A stretch of 64,000 bases of DNA from Gelidibacter algens (GCF_001678675.1 NZ_LZRN01000013.1:36310-100309); one strand, 5' to 3'. Numbered from the stretch's first letter, positions 8,476 through 18,313 are shown. Numbers and translations are program-made. Notes: generated by a model from the sequence alone, not told the origin.

Positions 8476-9390
8476 TTGAGAGCATTAGTCATATCAGGTG
8501 GTGGAAGTAAAGGAGCGTTTGCAGGAGGTGTGGCGCAATATCTTATAGAAAACAAGAAGTTGGATTACGACCTGTATATTGGCACCTCTACTGGGAGTTT
8601 GTTGGTGTCTCATCTGGCGTTGCATAAAGTCAAGGAGATCAAAGAGATCTATACCAATGTTACCCAAGAGTCTATTTTTAATGTGTGTCCGTTTAATATC
8701 AAAAGGAAAAAGGGTATAGAGACCATCAGCATCAATCATTTTAACGTCTTGCGAAATCTTTTCAGGGGCAGCAAAACATTCGGTGAAAGTCATAATTTGA
8801 AAAAACTGATCAGGTCACATGTTACGGAAGAAGGGTTTAAAGCCTTAAAAGAACTTAAGGCTGATGTGGTGGTGACTGTTTCCAACCTCTCGCTTAATCA
8901 GGTCGAATATAAATCGGTCAAGGATTTTGACTATGAAGAATTCATGGACTGGGTTTGGATATCCTGTAACTACACGCCTTTTATGACTTTGGTAAAAAAG
9001 AATGGCTGTGAATATGCTGATGGTGGCTTAGGGTCAATGGTGCCCATAGAAGAAGCCATTAAGCGAGGTGCAACGGTTGTAGATGCCGTTATTTTACAAA
9101 CTGAGGTTTCACAACTCAACAGAATGCCGTCGTTAAATGCCTTCTCTTTACTGACCAATATGTTCTCATTTATTCTGGACAGGATTGAATTTCAAAACAT
9201 ACGCATTGGGAAGTTTGTAGCAAAAAATCAGGATGCGATTATTAATTTTTACTACACACCAACGGTCTTGACAACCAATTCGCTGGTTTTTAATAAAGAA
9301 AAAATGACCTCATGGTGGCAAAGTGGCTTTGATTTTGCGAAATATAAAAACGAAGAAACGAGTCCATTGGAGCCAGAGAAAACTGAGTAA
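8476..9390 (+). CDS. Patatin-like phospholipase
   Basis: Lipid acyl hydrolase with a Ser-Asp dyad. The oxyanion-hole loop SGGGSKGAF is at residues 7-15, the nucleophile elbow GTSTG at 36-40 (Ser38) and the catalytic Asp in ADGGLG at 181-186 (Asp182). The 304 residues carry no signal peptide, so it is probably cytoplasmic or membrane-associated. The TTG at 8476 is chosen because the conserved RALVISGGG strand begins at once and no upstream ATG exists: the leader is a repeat array. Expression could therefore depend on array length, which is inference. The lipid substrate cannot be inferred. Confidence 0.9.
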   Translation: MRALVISGGGSKGAFAGGVAQYLIENKKLDYDLYIGTSTGSLLVSHLALHKVKEIKEIYTNVTQESIFNVCPFNIKRKKGIETISINHFNVLRNLFRGSKTFGESHNLKKLIRSHVTEEGFKALKELKADVVVTVSNLSLNQVEYKSVKDFDYEEFMDWVWISCNYTPFMTLVKKNGCEYADGGLGSMVPIEEAIKRGATVVDAVILQTEVSQLNRMPSLNAFSLLTNMFSFILDRIEFQNIRIGKFVAKNQDAIINFYYTPTVLTTNSLVFNKEKMTSWWQSGFDFAKYKNEETSPLEPEKTE

Positions 9391-9494
9391 AAATACCTTT
9401 GGATCAGCTCAGATTGAGATATAGTTATCCTCCCAAAATGGGTATCATTCATTTGTCCGCCATAAAGAAAGATGAGATTTCGTTTAGAGAAAGC

Positions 9495-10019
9495 TTACCA
9501 CATGTCACTTACTTCTTGTTTAATGAAGGAAAGAGCAGCATCGCTTGGCGCACGTTTTTCCATCATCTCAGTCAAAACCACCTCTCTTAATTTGTTCGCA
9601 GTATCAGTTTTTTCTAAAAGACTTGCTTTTCTAATGAGTTGAATTGTGGCGTTTTTTGCGGCAGATATAATGTTCCAACACTCATCAGTAACATAGATTT
9701 GTTGTGACAAATTATGCTCAAATTCCTGTTCAATGCTTGCAATAAGTAAATTCTCATAACTATCTTTATCAGAAGATGTTGGCGTTATTCTGATCATTAA
9801 TTTTGACGGTGTAATGCGCTCTAAAAAAATAGCCATTCGCTCATAGGCCTGTAATCGCAACGGCATGGTGTTGACTTGCATATCTTTTTGCAGTAAAAAG
9901 CGTCTTCTGCCATCTTCGTTTTTGGTATGTTCCTTAAAAAAATAATAAGCGATAATACCGGTTATCAAAGCGGGAATTGCGTAAAGTAGCGCATCAATTA
10001 GTTTTGTTCCTAATTCCAT
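9495..10019 (-). CDS. Conserved membrane-anchored protein of unknown function
   Basis: A 174-residue protein with one N-terminal membrane segment (about residues 8-27, rich in A, I and Y) and a soluble helical remainder. The soluble part includes RLQAYERMAIFLERI, a central EQEFEHNLSQQIYV segment and a C-terminal helix ending FIKQEVSDMW. No catalytic motif was recognised. Similar small proteins with this YERM(A)IFLERI signature occur in other Flavobacteriia by recollection, but their role is not known to me. It is convergent with the patatin-like gene across a 104-bp gap and divergent from the AsmA-like gene at 10182. Confidence 0.8.
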   Translation of the reverse strand: MELGTKLIDALLYAIPALITGIIAYYFFKEHTKNEDGRRRFLLQKDMQVNTMPLRLQAYERMAIFLERITPSKLMIRITPTSSDKDSYENLLIASIEQEFEHNLSQQIYVTDECWNIISAAKNATIQLIRKASLLEKTDTANKLREVVLTEMMEKRAPSDAALSFIKQEVSDMW

Positions 10020-10181
10020 AATGGGATGTTAAGTTTTACCAAACATAAGATGTTTTTTATAAATTTCACAAAGAATTTTAAAAAACAGAAGTTTTGAAGC
10101 TATCGGAATATGGGTTTTGCGTTATTCTGAACTTTTTATTTTAATCTTTAAAACATGTTTCTAAAAGTATATCTTTAACTC

Positions 10182-11750
10182 ATGACTAGACCTTTAAGAA
10201 TTACATTGATAACGGTACTCACGCTATTGGTGCTCGCTATTGCTGGCTATTTTGTAGCGGATGCGATTATTTCTTCAAAGCTTGAAAATTTCCTGAAAAA
10301 AGAGTTTCCTGAGACCGTTAGCGTCGATTATGAATCATTGGATGTTAATATCTGGAGTGGCAGTGTGGTGATGGTGCGGCCAAAAATTATCAATAGAGGC
10401 ACTCATACTTCAAAAACAAATGCTGAAATAGAACTGGATACGCTCTTGGTGGATGGTTTTGGCTATTGGAATTACTTGGTCAATAACAACATCCAAATAG
10501 AAAGTGTACAGTTGAGAAGTCCGAAATTGCTCTACAATCACAACAGTTCGGTTCCTAAAAATGAATATAAGTATTCTGCCTTAGAACAGCTGAAGCAAGA
10601 GATCAAGGTTGGTCGGTTTAATATTCAAAATGGGGAGCTTCATATCAAGGATATTGAAACAGACTCGCTTTTGCTGCATACTAGCAATCTGACAGCAAAT
10701 GTAATGGGTATTCATCTCAATAGTAACACCGTAAAGAAACGCATTCCATTTAATTATGAAGATTATAATCTCTCTTTCAATGACTTGTTCTATAGTATGG
10801 GAGACTATGAACATCTAAAAATGACTTCGGCCAACATCACCCAGGATAAAGCAGCATTCAATCAGTTGAACTTATTTACCAAATATTCAAAAGAAAAATT
10901 GAACCAGATGATTTCGATTGAGCGTGATCATTTTAATGTCTCTATACCTTCACTGGTTTTGGAAGCTCAAGAATTTGGCTATAAAAGCGATTCCATCTTT
11001 TATTTCAAAAGTCCTAAAGTGATTATTGAAAGTCCTGAAATGTATATTTATAGAAACAAATTATTAGCTGATGATTCCACGCGTAAAAACCTATATAGTA
11101 AAATGTTAAGAAGTCTTAAGTTTGACTTAACTTTAAGTGCTATTAAATTGGAAAACGCCACCATTGTCTATTCTGAAAAAGTGAATGCAGACATGGAAGC
11201 TGGCGAAATTTCATTTACTCAAATGAATGCTGATATCAAAAATATCAGTAACACTTATGGCGCTTCAGAAAAAACGACCTTGGCTATTGATGCTATTTTT
11301 ATGGCAAGAACGCCAATAAAAGTGGATTGGACTTTTGATGTCAACGACGTTAATGATGCGTTTGTTTTTAAAGTTGATATTGGCAGACTTCCCGCTCCGG
11401 ATTTGAATCCGTTTTCCAAACCCAATTTAAAAGTGCAATTCGAGGGCGAGCTTTTAAAAACCTATGCCACAATTTCAGGAGATGCCAACACCGCAAGAGT
11501 AAATATGAGGGCCAATTACGAAGAGTTCAAAGTGAATGTGCTTGATAAGGACGGGAAAGATGAAAACAAACTCCTTTCGGCCATTGCAAATCTATTTATT
11601 AAGAAAGATAGCAACAAAGCTTCCGACGACTTTAGAGAAGGCTTTAAGGAAGGCATAGCCCGCGATTACACCAAATCAGTCTTCAATTTCTTGTGGCTAA
11701 GTTTAAGATCAGGACTGATCAGTATTATGACGGGAAATGGGAAAAAGTAG
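10182..11750 (+). CDS. AsmA/DUF748-like envelope protein
   Basis: A 522-residue protein with an N-terminal membrane anchor (about residues 6-30) and a long beta-rich periplasmic part. The opening after the anchor (SKLENFLKKEFPETVSVDYESLD in part) and the repeated strand patterns such as ELDTLLVDGF resemble AsmA-like/DUF748 proteins. That broad family is tied to outer-membrane assembly or lipid transport. A terminal amphipathic helix (FNFLWLSLRSGLISIM) is present. It is single in its transcription unit and is followed by a TAGATTC heptamer array. The family link is a structural impression only; no specific motif proves it. Confidence 0.65.
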   Translation: MTRPLRITLITVLTLLVLAIAGYFVADAIISSKLENFLKKEFPETVSVDYESLDVNIWSGSVVMVRPKIINRGTHTSKTNAEIELDTLLVDGFGYWNYLVNNNIQIESVQLRSPKLLYNHNSSVPKNEYKYSALEQLKQEIKVGRFNIQNGELHIKDIETDSLLLHTSNLTANVMGIHLNSNTVKKRIPFNYEDYNLSFNDLFYSMGDYEHLKMTSANITQDKAAFNQLNLFTKYSKEKLNQMISIERDHFNVSIPSLVLEAQEFGYKSDSIFYFKSPKVIIESPEMYIYRNKLLADDSTRKNLYSKMLRSLKFDLTLSAIKLENATIVYSEKVNADMEAGEISFTQMNADIKNISNTYGASEKTTLAIDAIFMARTPIKVDWTFDVNDVNDAFVFKVDIGRLPAPDLNPFSKPNLKVQFEGELLKTYATISGDANTARVNMRANYEEFKVNVLDKDGKDENKLLSAIANLFIKKDSNKASDDFREGFKEGIARDYTKSVFNFLWLSLRSGLISIMTGNGKK

Positions 11751-11775
11751 ACCTGAGATTTGAGATGTTAGATAC

Positions 11776-11803
11776 TAGATTCTAGATTCTAGATTCTAGA
11801 TTT
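11776..11803. repeat. Short heptamer array TAGATTC, four units
   Basis: Three perfect TAGATTC units and one TAGATTT lie between the convergent AsmA-like and M20 genes, flanked by degenerate TGAGATTT-like copies. Confidence 0.85.
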
Positions 11804-11832
11804 GAGACCTTATTGGCTAAAAAATACGAAGC

Positions 11833-13107
11833 CTAATTTTGATTCAAATAATCCAGTGCCAGTTGTGTCATCGTTTTGACGCCCAAAAGCATTCCACTTT
11901 CATCAATGACAAAATCAGGAGTGTGATGCGGAAATACCTCCGTATTTCCAGGGGTCATACCTCCCAAAAAGAAATAAAGTCCGGGAACAACTTCTTGAAA
12001 ATATGAAAAATCTTCACCACCTGTTACGGCTTTCGTGATGATAACATTTTCAGTTCCTGCTACCTTTTGAAGTGTTGGGAGCATTGCAGCAGTTAAATCA
12101 GGATCGTTATAAGTAATAGAGGTGTTGTTTTCAAAGGTGATCGTTGCCTCGCCACCATAAGCCTTAGCAATAGTCTCTGTCATTTCAGTCATCCGCTTGA
12201 TGATTTGCGCTTTCATGTCAGCATCTAAAGAGCGGACAGTCCCGATAAGTTCTGCGCTCTCTGGGATGATATTGAACCTTACGCCACTGGTAATTTTTCC
12301 GACGGTAATCACAGCAGCTTCCTGGGTCAAGTTCAATTCTCTGCTGACGATGGTTTGAAGCCCATCAATAATTTTTGCCGAAATCAAAATAGGGTCAACC
12401 CCAGACCAAGGTTGGGAACCATGAGTCTGTTTTCCCTTTACGTTGATCACAAACCGCTCTACAGCAGCCATAATCCCGCCAGATTTGTATTTAATTGTCC
12501 CCACAGGTGTGGCAGAATTGATATGGAGTCCAAAAATAGCATCCACTTTTGGGTTTTCAAGCACGCCTTCTTTGATCATCAATTTTGCACCACCTTCTTC
12601 TCCCGGTGGCGGACCTTCCTCTGCAGGTTGAAAAATGAATTTTATGGTGCCATTTATCTTGTCTTTATGCTTTGATAAAACTTCAGCAACACCCATCAAA
12701 ATAGCGGTATGCGTATCATGGCCACAGGCATGCATCACCCCGGTTTTGATACCCATAAATTCTGCTGTAACTGTTGATTTGAACGGTAAATCATTGCGTT
12801 CAGTGACAGGAAGTGCATCAATGTCAGCTCTCAAAGCCACAACTTTCCCTGGGGTATTGCCTTTTAAAAGTCCGACAACGCCAGTTTTTCCTACTCCAGT
12901 TTGAACCTCCATTCCTAAAGACTGTAAGTGTGCAACAATCTTTTCGGCGGTTTTAAACTCCTGATTGCTCAACTCAGGATGTTCATGAAAATGACGTCGC
13001 CATTCAATCACCTTCGACTCTATGGCATTAAAGTCGGCGTCAAAATCAGTCTGGGCGTTTAAGGTGATGCTTCCAAAGAGGCATACAAGGAGTAGAAAGT
13101 ATTTCAT
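11833..13107 (-). CDS. Secreted M20-family amidohydrolase
   Basis: Metal-dependent amidohydrolase of the M20D type (N-acyl amino acid, hippurate or indoleacetyl-amino-acid hydrolases). Residues 1-18 form a signal peptide ending LNAQ. Metal and catalytic motifs are ADIDALPV, the Cys-His motif HACGHDTHTAIL, and PAEEGPPPGEEGG, which contains the catalytic and metal-binding Glu pair. A dimerisation lid domain follows, then a final His ligand near FPHHTPDFV. The 424-residue length is normal. It is convergent with the AsmA-like gene and divergent from the UvrD-like gene. The acyl-amino-acid substrate cannot be predicted. Confidence 0.92.
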   Translation of the reverse strand: MKYFLLLVCLFGSITLNAQTDFDADFNAIESKVIEWRRHFHEHPELSNQEFKTAEKIVAHLQSLGMEVQTGVGKTGVVGLLKGNTPGKVVALRADIDALPVTERNDLPFKSTVTAEFMGIKTGVMHACGHDTHTAILMGVAEVLSKHKDKINGTIKFIFQPAEEGPPPGEEGGAKLMIKEGVLENPKVDAIFGLHINSATPVGTIKYKSGGIMAAVERFVINVKGKQTHGSQPWSGVDPILISAKIIDGLQTIVSRELNLTQEAAVITVGKITSGVRFNIIPESAELIGTVRSLDADMKAQIIKRMTEMTETIAKAYGGEATITFENNTSITYNDPDLTAAMLPTLQKVAGTENVIITKAVTGGEDFSYFQEVVPGLYFFLGGMTPGNTEVFPHHTPDFVIDESGMLLGVKTMTQLALDYLNQN

Positions 13108-13253
13108 AGAATAAGAAGTTGTGTAATTTTTTTAAAGATATTCAAATAATTCCAGAGTGTTAAAACAAACGCAATTGTTTATAATTATTGATAAAAACGC
13201 TTACTAAAAACAGAAGCTTTGGTTAATTTCACACTCTAAAAATTAGAGGAGTT

Positions 13254-15569
13254 TTGGAGAAATATTTAAGTCAGTTAAATGAGGCGCAACTAGCACCAAC
13301 ATTGCAGAAAGATGGCCCTATGATTGTGATTGCAGGCGCTGGTTCTGGCAAAACGCGTGTGTTGACCATTAGAATTGCCTATTTAATGAGTCAGGGTGTG
13401 GATCCTTTTAATATCCTATCATTGACGTTTACCAATAAAGCTGCTCGCGAAATGAAGAGCAGAATTTCAGAAATTGTAGGAACTAGTGAGGCAAAGAACT
13501 TATGGATGGGGACATTTCACTCCGTTTTCGCAAAAATTTTGCGTATTGAAGCTGATAAATTAGGCTATCCCAGCAATTTCACCATTTATGATGCACAGGA
13601 TTCCCAACGCTTAGTTTCGGCCATTATCAAAGAAATGGGTCTGGATAAGGACATCTACAAAACCAAGCAAATAAGCTCGAGGATTTCATCTTATAAAAAT
13701 AGTTTGATTACCGTTAAGGCATATTTTCAGAATGCTGATTTGATTGAAGCTGATACCATGGCTAAACGCCCAAGAATGGGGGACATCTACAAAAACTATG
13801 TGGACAGATGCTTTAAGGCAGGTGCCATGGATTTTGATGATCTCTTATTGAAAACCAATGAGCTGTTGACGCGTTTTCCAGATGTGTTGGCAAAATATCA
13901 GAACCGGTTCCGATATATTTTGGTGGATGAGTATCAGGATACCAACCATTCACAGTATTTAATTGTGAGGGCATTGTCTGATCGTTTTCAGAACATTTGT
14001 GTGGTAGGTGATGATGCGCAAAGTATTTATGCGTTTAGAGGTGCAAATATCAATAACATTTTGAACTTTCAGAAGGATTACGATGATGTAAAAATGTTCC
14101 GTCTCGAGCAAAATTACCGCTCTACCAAAAATATTGTTAATGCTGCCAATTCCATCATTGATAAGAACCAGACCAAACTTGAAAAAGTAGTATGGACAGC
14201 AAATGATGAAGGCCCGAAAATAAAGGTCAACAGATTGATGACTGATGGTGATGAAGGCCGTTTTGTGGCAAGTTCCATCTTTGAAAACAAAATGGAAAAT
14301 CAGTTGAACAATAGTGATTTTGCCATTTTATACCGTACCAACGCACAATCCCGTGCGATGGAGGATGCCTTGAGAAAGCGGAGCATTCCGTATAGAATTT
14401 ATGGCGGACTCTCATTTTACCAACGTAAAGAAATTAAGGATGTCCTGTCTTATTTGCGATTAATTATCAATCCGGCAGATGAGGAAGCACTAAAACGTGT
14501 TATTAACTTTCCCGGGCGTGGTATTGGCCAAACAACGATAGATCGGTTGGTTGTAGCTGCAAATGGATATAACCGCTCCATTTTTGATGTGATGAAACAC
14601 ATTGATAAAGTAGAAATCAATATCAACTCAGGCACGAAAAATAAGCTTAAGAATTTTGTCACTTCAATTGAAAGCTTTCAGGTGATGAACCAAACGGCAA
14701 ATGCCTTTGACTTGGCAGAACACGTCACCAAAGTGACTGGACTTATCAAGGAATTCAAAAATGATGGCACTCCAGAAGGCATTGCCAAAATGGAGAATAT
14801 TGAGGAGTTGCTCAATGGTATCAAAGACTTTGTGGCAGGGCAGGAAGAATTGGCTGATGCCACCGGTTCCTTGGCTGAATTTATGGAAGATGTGGCCTTG
14901 GCCACAGATTTGGATGCCGATAAGGGAGATGCAGATCATGTGGCGTTGATGACCATTCACTTGGCCAAAGGTTTGGAGTTCCCGTACGTGTATATTGTGG
15001 GGATGGAAGAAGACTTGTTCCCAAGCGGAATGAGTATGAATACCCGTAGTGAGTTGGAGGAGGAGCGACGCTTATTTTACGTGGCCTTGACCAGGGCAGA
15101 AAAGCAGGCGTATTTGACCTACACCATGTCCCGCTACCGTTGGGGTAAATTGATTGATGCTGAACCAAGTCGGTTTATTGAGGAGATTGATGAAAACTTT
15201 TTAGAAATACTAACCCCTATTGATGACAGACGCTTCAATCCGATGTTGTCTGCCGATATTTTTGGCGATGTTGAGCCCAATCAGATCAGGTTTAAGAAAG
15301 CCGTCAAGCGAAAATCTGAAGAAAAACCACCTAAATTTATTCCGCCTGCCAAATTAAAGCCCATCGGGAAATCTACAGGAAGTCCAGATGTTAATTTGTT
15401 TGATGGCAAATTGACTGTCGGCAATGTCGTGGAGCACATGCGTTTTGGCAAAGGTGAAGTGATGAAAATTGAAGGCGTTGGTACAGATACCAAAGCTGAA
15501 ATTAATTTTGAGCATGGCGGTGTCAAAAAATTATTATTGCGCTTTGCCAAACTAGATGTACTCGGTTAA
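13254..15569 (+). CDS. UvrD/PcrA-type SF1 DNA helicase
   Basis: 3'-5' helicase for repair and replication-transcription conflicts. The 771 residues contain Walker A GAGSGKT (28-34, Lys33), GTFHSVFAKIL, the DEXX box VDEYQDTNHSQ, motif III VVGDDAQSIYAFRGA, motif V TIHLAKGLEFPYVY and motif VI VALTRAEK. The C-terminus carries a Tudor-like module (VGNVVEHMRFGKGEVMKI) typical of UvrD/PcrA contacts with RNA polymerase. The TTG at 13254 is chosen: it is 3 bases after a GAGGAG-like Shine-Dalgarno, and the conserved YLSQLNEAQ helix begins three residues later. Whether it should be called uvrD or pcrA cannot be settled by sequence reading. Confidence 0.94.
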   Translation: MEKYLSQLNEAQLAPTLQKDGPMIVIAGAGSGKTRVLTIRIAYLMSQGVDPFNILSLTFTNKAAREMKSRISEIVGTSEAKNLWMGTFHSVFAKILRIEADKLGYPSNFTIYDAQDSQRLVSAIIKEMGLDKDIYKTKQISSRISSYKNSLITVKAYFQNADLIEADTMAKRPRMGDIYKNYVDRCFKAGAMDFDDLLLKTNELLTRFPDVLAKYQNRFRYILVDEYQDTNHSQYLIVRALSDRFQNICVVGDDAQSIYAFRGANINNILNFQKDYDDVKMFRLEQNYRSTKNIVNAANSIIDKNQTKLEKVVWTANDEGPKIKVNRLMTDGDEGRFVASSIFENKMENQLNNSDFAILYRTNAQSRAMEDALRKRSIPYRIYGGLSFYQRKEIKDVLSYLRLIINPADEEALKRVINFPGRGIGQTTIDRLVVAANGYNRSIFDVMKHIDKVEININSGTKNKLKNFVTSIESFQVMNQTANAFDLAEHVTKVTGLIKEFKNDGTPEGIAKMENIEELLNGIKDFVAGQEELADATGSLAEFMEDVALATDLDADKGDADHVALMTIHLAKGLEFPYVYIVGMEEDLFPSGMSMNTRSELEEERRLFYVALTRAEKQAYLTYTMSRYRWGKLIDAEPSRFIEEIDENFLEILTPIDDRRFNPMLSADIFGDVEPNQIRFKKAVKRKSEEKPPKFIPPAKLKPIGKSTGSPDVNLFDGKLTVGNVVEHMRFGKGEVMKIEGVGTDTKAEINFEHGGVKKLLLRFAKLDVLG

Positions 15570-15573
15570 AAGG

Positions 15574-16434
15574 TTATAAATGGGTTTGTGTGAATGCTTT
15601 TAATTTTGACCAAGTATCTAACAATTCAAGACCTACCCACCCATGACCAGCATTTTCATACAGTGTAAATTCATGGGTGATGCCCAATTGCTGCAAACGC
15701 GCTCTCATAGCTGTCCCTTGTGTTGTTGGTATTAATGGATCTTTTCCTCCATAAAACATAATCGTTGGAGGCGCCGTTGCTGTAACCCGATGGTATGGAC
15801 TTACTTCTTCCAAAAATTCAGTAGACGCATTTACACCGTATACATCCATTAAAGCGCGAAGGTTGGGGTCTGTTGTATTTAAATAAGCAGGATCTGTGAA
15901 GTTGGTTGGACCTACAATGCTGCATACCATTTTCACATCCTTATCACTGTCAAAAGCATAACTCCAAAGCAAGGCTAAATGTGCGCCTGCACTGGTACCT
16001 ATAAAACCGTAATCGTCAGAAATTCCATAAAAATCCTGGTTTTCTTTGAGGTGGCTGATTACAGATGTGATATCTTCAATCTGCATAGGATACGGTCTGT
16101 TATTGGCATCGGCCAATCTGTAATTAAGGTTGACAATGGCCAGATTTGGCAAATCCAAACGGATGATATCCTTAAGGCTATTCATATCTGCTTTATCTCC
16201 GGCAGACCATCCACCTCCGTGGACCAAAATCATAACTTTAGTTGAAGTGCTCCGGTTTTGAGGTAAATACAAATCAAATTTTTGATCGTTATCAGAACCA
16301 TAACTAACATTGAGTTCTTCATAATATTCCGACGTATTTAATCCTTCATTGGGTGTATCGGTGTTTTCTTTACTACAAGAAAATGTTATCAAAACAAGTA
16401 AGACACTCAGTAAAATGACTTTTATAGCCTTCAT
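15574..16434 (-). CDS. Alpha/beta-hydrolase lipoprotein (esterase/lipase-like)
   Basis: Serine hydrolase of the hormone-sensitive lipase/BD-FAE-like type. It has a lipoprotein signal with Cys20 (ITFSC), the oxyanion motif HGGGW at 72-76, nucleophile elbow GTSAG with Ser148, acid Asp232 (GGKDP) and His264 (NAGHGW). All triad members are present. Length 286 is normal. It lies 4 bases from the convergent UvrD-like gene stop and is divergent from the TsaC/Sua5-like gene 47 bases away. The substrate is unknown; small esters or xylan or peptidoglycan acyl esters are possible. Confidence 0.88.
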   Translation of the reverse strand: MKAIKVILLSVLLVLITFSCSKENTDTPNEGLNTSEYYEELNVSYGSDNDQKFDLYLPQNRSTSTKVMILVHGGGWSAGDKADMNSLKDIIRLDLPNLAIVNLNYRLADANNRPYPMQIEDITSVISHLKENQDFYGISDDYGFIGTSAGAHLALLWSYAFDSDKDVKMVCSIVGPTNFTDPAYLNTTDPNLRALMDVYGVNASTEFLEEVSPYHRVTATAPPTIMFYGGKDPLIPTTQGTAMRARLQQLGITHEFTLYENAGHGWVGLELLDTWSKLKAFTQTHL

Positions 16435-16481
16435 AATAAAATATTTAATTACTTTGTAAACGATATAATAAGATGTAAAGT

Positions 16482-17102
16482 ATGGCTGAATTTATTAAAA
16501 TATATGAAGAAAACCCAAATGCGAAGGAAATAAAAAAGGTCATCAAAGTGCTTAAAGCTGGAGGACTCATTATTTATCCGACGGATACGGTATACGGGTT
16601 AGGATGTGATATCAATAATATTAAGGCTTTAGAACGGGTGGCACAAATAAAAGGAGTGAAATTGGATAAAGCCAATTTTTCATTTATATGTCATGATTTG
16701 AGCAACTTAAGCGATTATGTAAAGCAAATTGATACAGCCACCTTTAAAATTTTGAAACGTGCATTGCCGGGACCTTATACATTTATTCTTCCGGGGGCCA
16801 AAACCCTGCCGCATCCATTTAAAAAGAAAAAAACTGTGGGGATTAGGGTGCCCAATAATAATATTGCTTTAGAAATTGTAAGGCAATTGGGGAGGCCCAT
16901 CATTTCTACGTCCATTAGAGATGAGGATGAAATTATTGAATATACTACAGATCCTGAATTAATTTTAGAAAAATGGGATAATTTAGTAGACTTGGTAATT
17001 GATGGTGGCTATGGTGATAATTTAGCGTCTACAATAATTGACTTATCTGAGGAACAACCAATAATCGTGAGAGAAGGTAAAGGAAGTTTGGAGATTTTCT
17101 AG
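16482..17102 (+). CDS. TsaC/Sua5-type L-threonylcarbamoyladenylate synthase
   Basis: YrdC-domain enzyme that makes threonylcarbamoyl-AMP for the t6A37 modification of ANN-decoding tRNAs. The 206 residues form a single YrdC domain: KVLKAGGLIIYPTDTVYGLGCD at the N-terminal binding pocket, a basic PGPYTFIL segment and the GIRVPNN motif. It is a short YciO/YrdC form lacking the Sua5 C-terminal domain. A second paralogue may exist elsewhere in the genome, so this one could be the YciO type of less certain activity. It is monocistronic and convergent with the OmpA-like gene across a 305-bp gap with a bidirectional terminator. Confidence 0.85.
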   Translation: MAEFIKIYEENPNAKEIKKVIKVLKAGGLIIYPTDTVYGLGCDINNIKALERVAQIKGVKLDKANFSFICHDLSNLSDYVKQIDTATFKILKRALPGPYTFILPGAKTLPHPFKKKKTVGIRVPNNNIALEIVRQLGRPIISTSIRDEDEIIEYTTDPELILEKWDNLVDLVIDGGYGDNLASTIIDLSEEQPIIVREGKGSLEIF

Positions 17103-17355
17103 ATTGATTTATTATACAAAGAACAGTGGTTTCTAACAAAGATTTGAGACCGCTTCGCTTATCGATGTTAGAGCTGAGACTTTATCAGAAGCAATCTGTC
17201 TACAGTATGATTTTTTAAACTATTGCTTTTTTAAAGTTTTATAGCAAATCCCCAAGCCTATCAATTATATTCAATCATTTGAAAAATGCTGTTTTAAAGC
17301 AACTAATATCTTTTGCTTAAAGTGTTTCACATGACACGTTATTAAATATAGGGCA

Positions 17356-17390
17356 TAAAAAAAGCTCAACGTCAAGTTGAGCTTTTTAAA
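17356..17390 (-). terminator. Bidirectional intrinsic terminator
   Basis: A perfect 10-bp stem AAAGCTCAAC/GTTGAGCTTT (17361-17370 and 17376-17385) with a 5-base loop. It has an A-run on the left and a T-run on the right, so it can serve the OmpA-like gene on the minus strand and read-through from 16482 on the plus strand. The rest of the 17103-17407 gap holds degenerate TTTGAGAC-like repeat remnants and nothing coding. Confidence 0.88.
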
Positions 17391-17407
17391 TATATTAAAT
17401 ACACTGC

Positions 17408-18277
17408 TTATTTCTTTGCGTCTTCAGCAATCATATTTTTCATTTCTTTTTCAACCATTTCGTAAAATTGGTCAATTTTAGGAAGCACTAATATACGCGT
17501 ACGTCTGTTAGTCGCTCTGTTTTCAGCAGAATCATTAGGAACTAAAGGTACATATTCACTACGGCCAGCAGCAATCAGTTGCTTAGGATTAACGCCTAAA
17601 TCTTCCAATACTCTAACAATAGATGTTGCACGTTTTACACTTAAATCCCAGTTATCTTCTAAGATGCCACCCTTTTTGTAAGGTACGCTATCTGTATGAC
17701 CTTCAACCATAGCTTCAAAATCAGGTTTTCCCTTTACGACAGTTGCAACTTTACCTAAGATTTCCTTAGCTCTTGAAGTCACATTGTAACTTCCACTTTG
17801 GAATAATAATTTATCAGCGATAGAGATATAAACCACACCTTTTTCAACATTGATCTGAATGTCCTGATCACTAAGACCAACATCTTTCTTCAAACTTGTT
17901 ACAATAGCAAGGGTAACACTGTCTTTTCTAGTTAATGCATCTTGCAAACGTGTAATTTTAAGATCTCTTTCTTTAAGACTTTCAAGAGATTTTTCAAGGT
18001 TATCAGCACCTTTTTGAGTCAGGATTGTTAAATTGCCCTTAGTGCTAATCAAATCTTCATTGGTTCTGCGCATGTCTGCCAATTGTGCCTGTAAACCTTC
18101 AACACGTGCCTGAGCGGTAGCATTGTCTGACAGACAGCTGTTCAATTTAACAGTTGCAGTGTTTAATAAATCTTGCGTTTCTTTTTGCTTTGCTTCCAGC
18201 GCTGAGTATTCTTTTTTGGATACACATGAGCTTAAAACCAACAATGAAACCACACTTAATAACATGATTTTTTTCAT
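17408..18277 (-). CDS. OmpA-family outer-membrane lipoprotein
   Basis: Structural lipoprotein that ties the outer membrane to peptidoglycan. The lipoprotein signal ends in LVLSSC (Cys18). Residues about 25-130 are a predicted coiled coil (heptad-rich, with EALQAQLADMRRTN-like runs). An OmpA/MotB-like peptidoglycan-binding domain spans about 150-270, with VEGHTDSVPY and the NRATNRRTRI signature that binds diaminopimelate. Length 289 is usual. A -7 box lies at 18314-18321 and a strong terminator follows the gene. The lysine-rich C-terminal tail (EKEMKNMIAEDAKK) is normal for flavobacterial homologues. Confidence 0.93.
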   Translation of the reverse strand: MKKIMLLSVVSLLVLSSCVSKKEYSALEAKQKETQDLLNTATVKLNSCLSDNATAQARVEGLQAQLADMRRTNEDLISTKGNLTILTQKGADNLEKSLESLKERDLKITRLQDALTRKDSVTLAIVTSLKKDVGLSDQDIQINVEKGVVYISIADKLLFQSGSYNVTSRAKEILGKVATVVKGKPDFEAMVEGHTDSVPYKKGGILEDNWDLSVKRATSIVRVLEDLGVNPKQLIAAGRSEYVPLVPNDSAENRATNRRTRILVLPKIDQFYEMVEKEMKNMIAEDAKK

Positions 18278-18313
18278 AATGGTAGTGATTAATTAATTAG
18301 AAATTTAACAGTC

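Noticed and set aside
8271..8555. Minus-strand frame encoding a repetitive FFILYSLF-like peptide
   Set aside because: It is the translation of the GAATAAN and ACAACAC arrays on the wrong strand.
14664..14960. Minus-strand frames inside the UvrD-like gene
   Set aside because: They are opposite to a conserved helicase and show no family resemblance.
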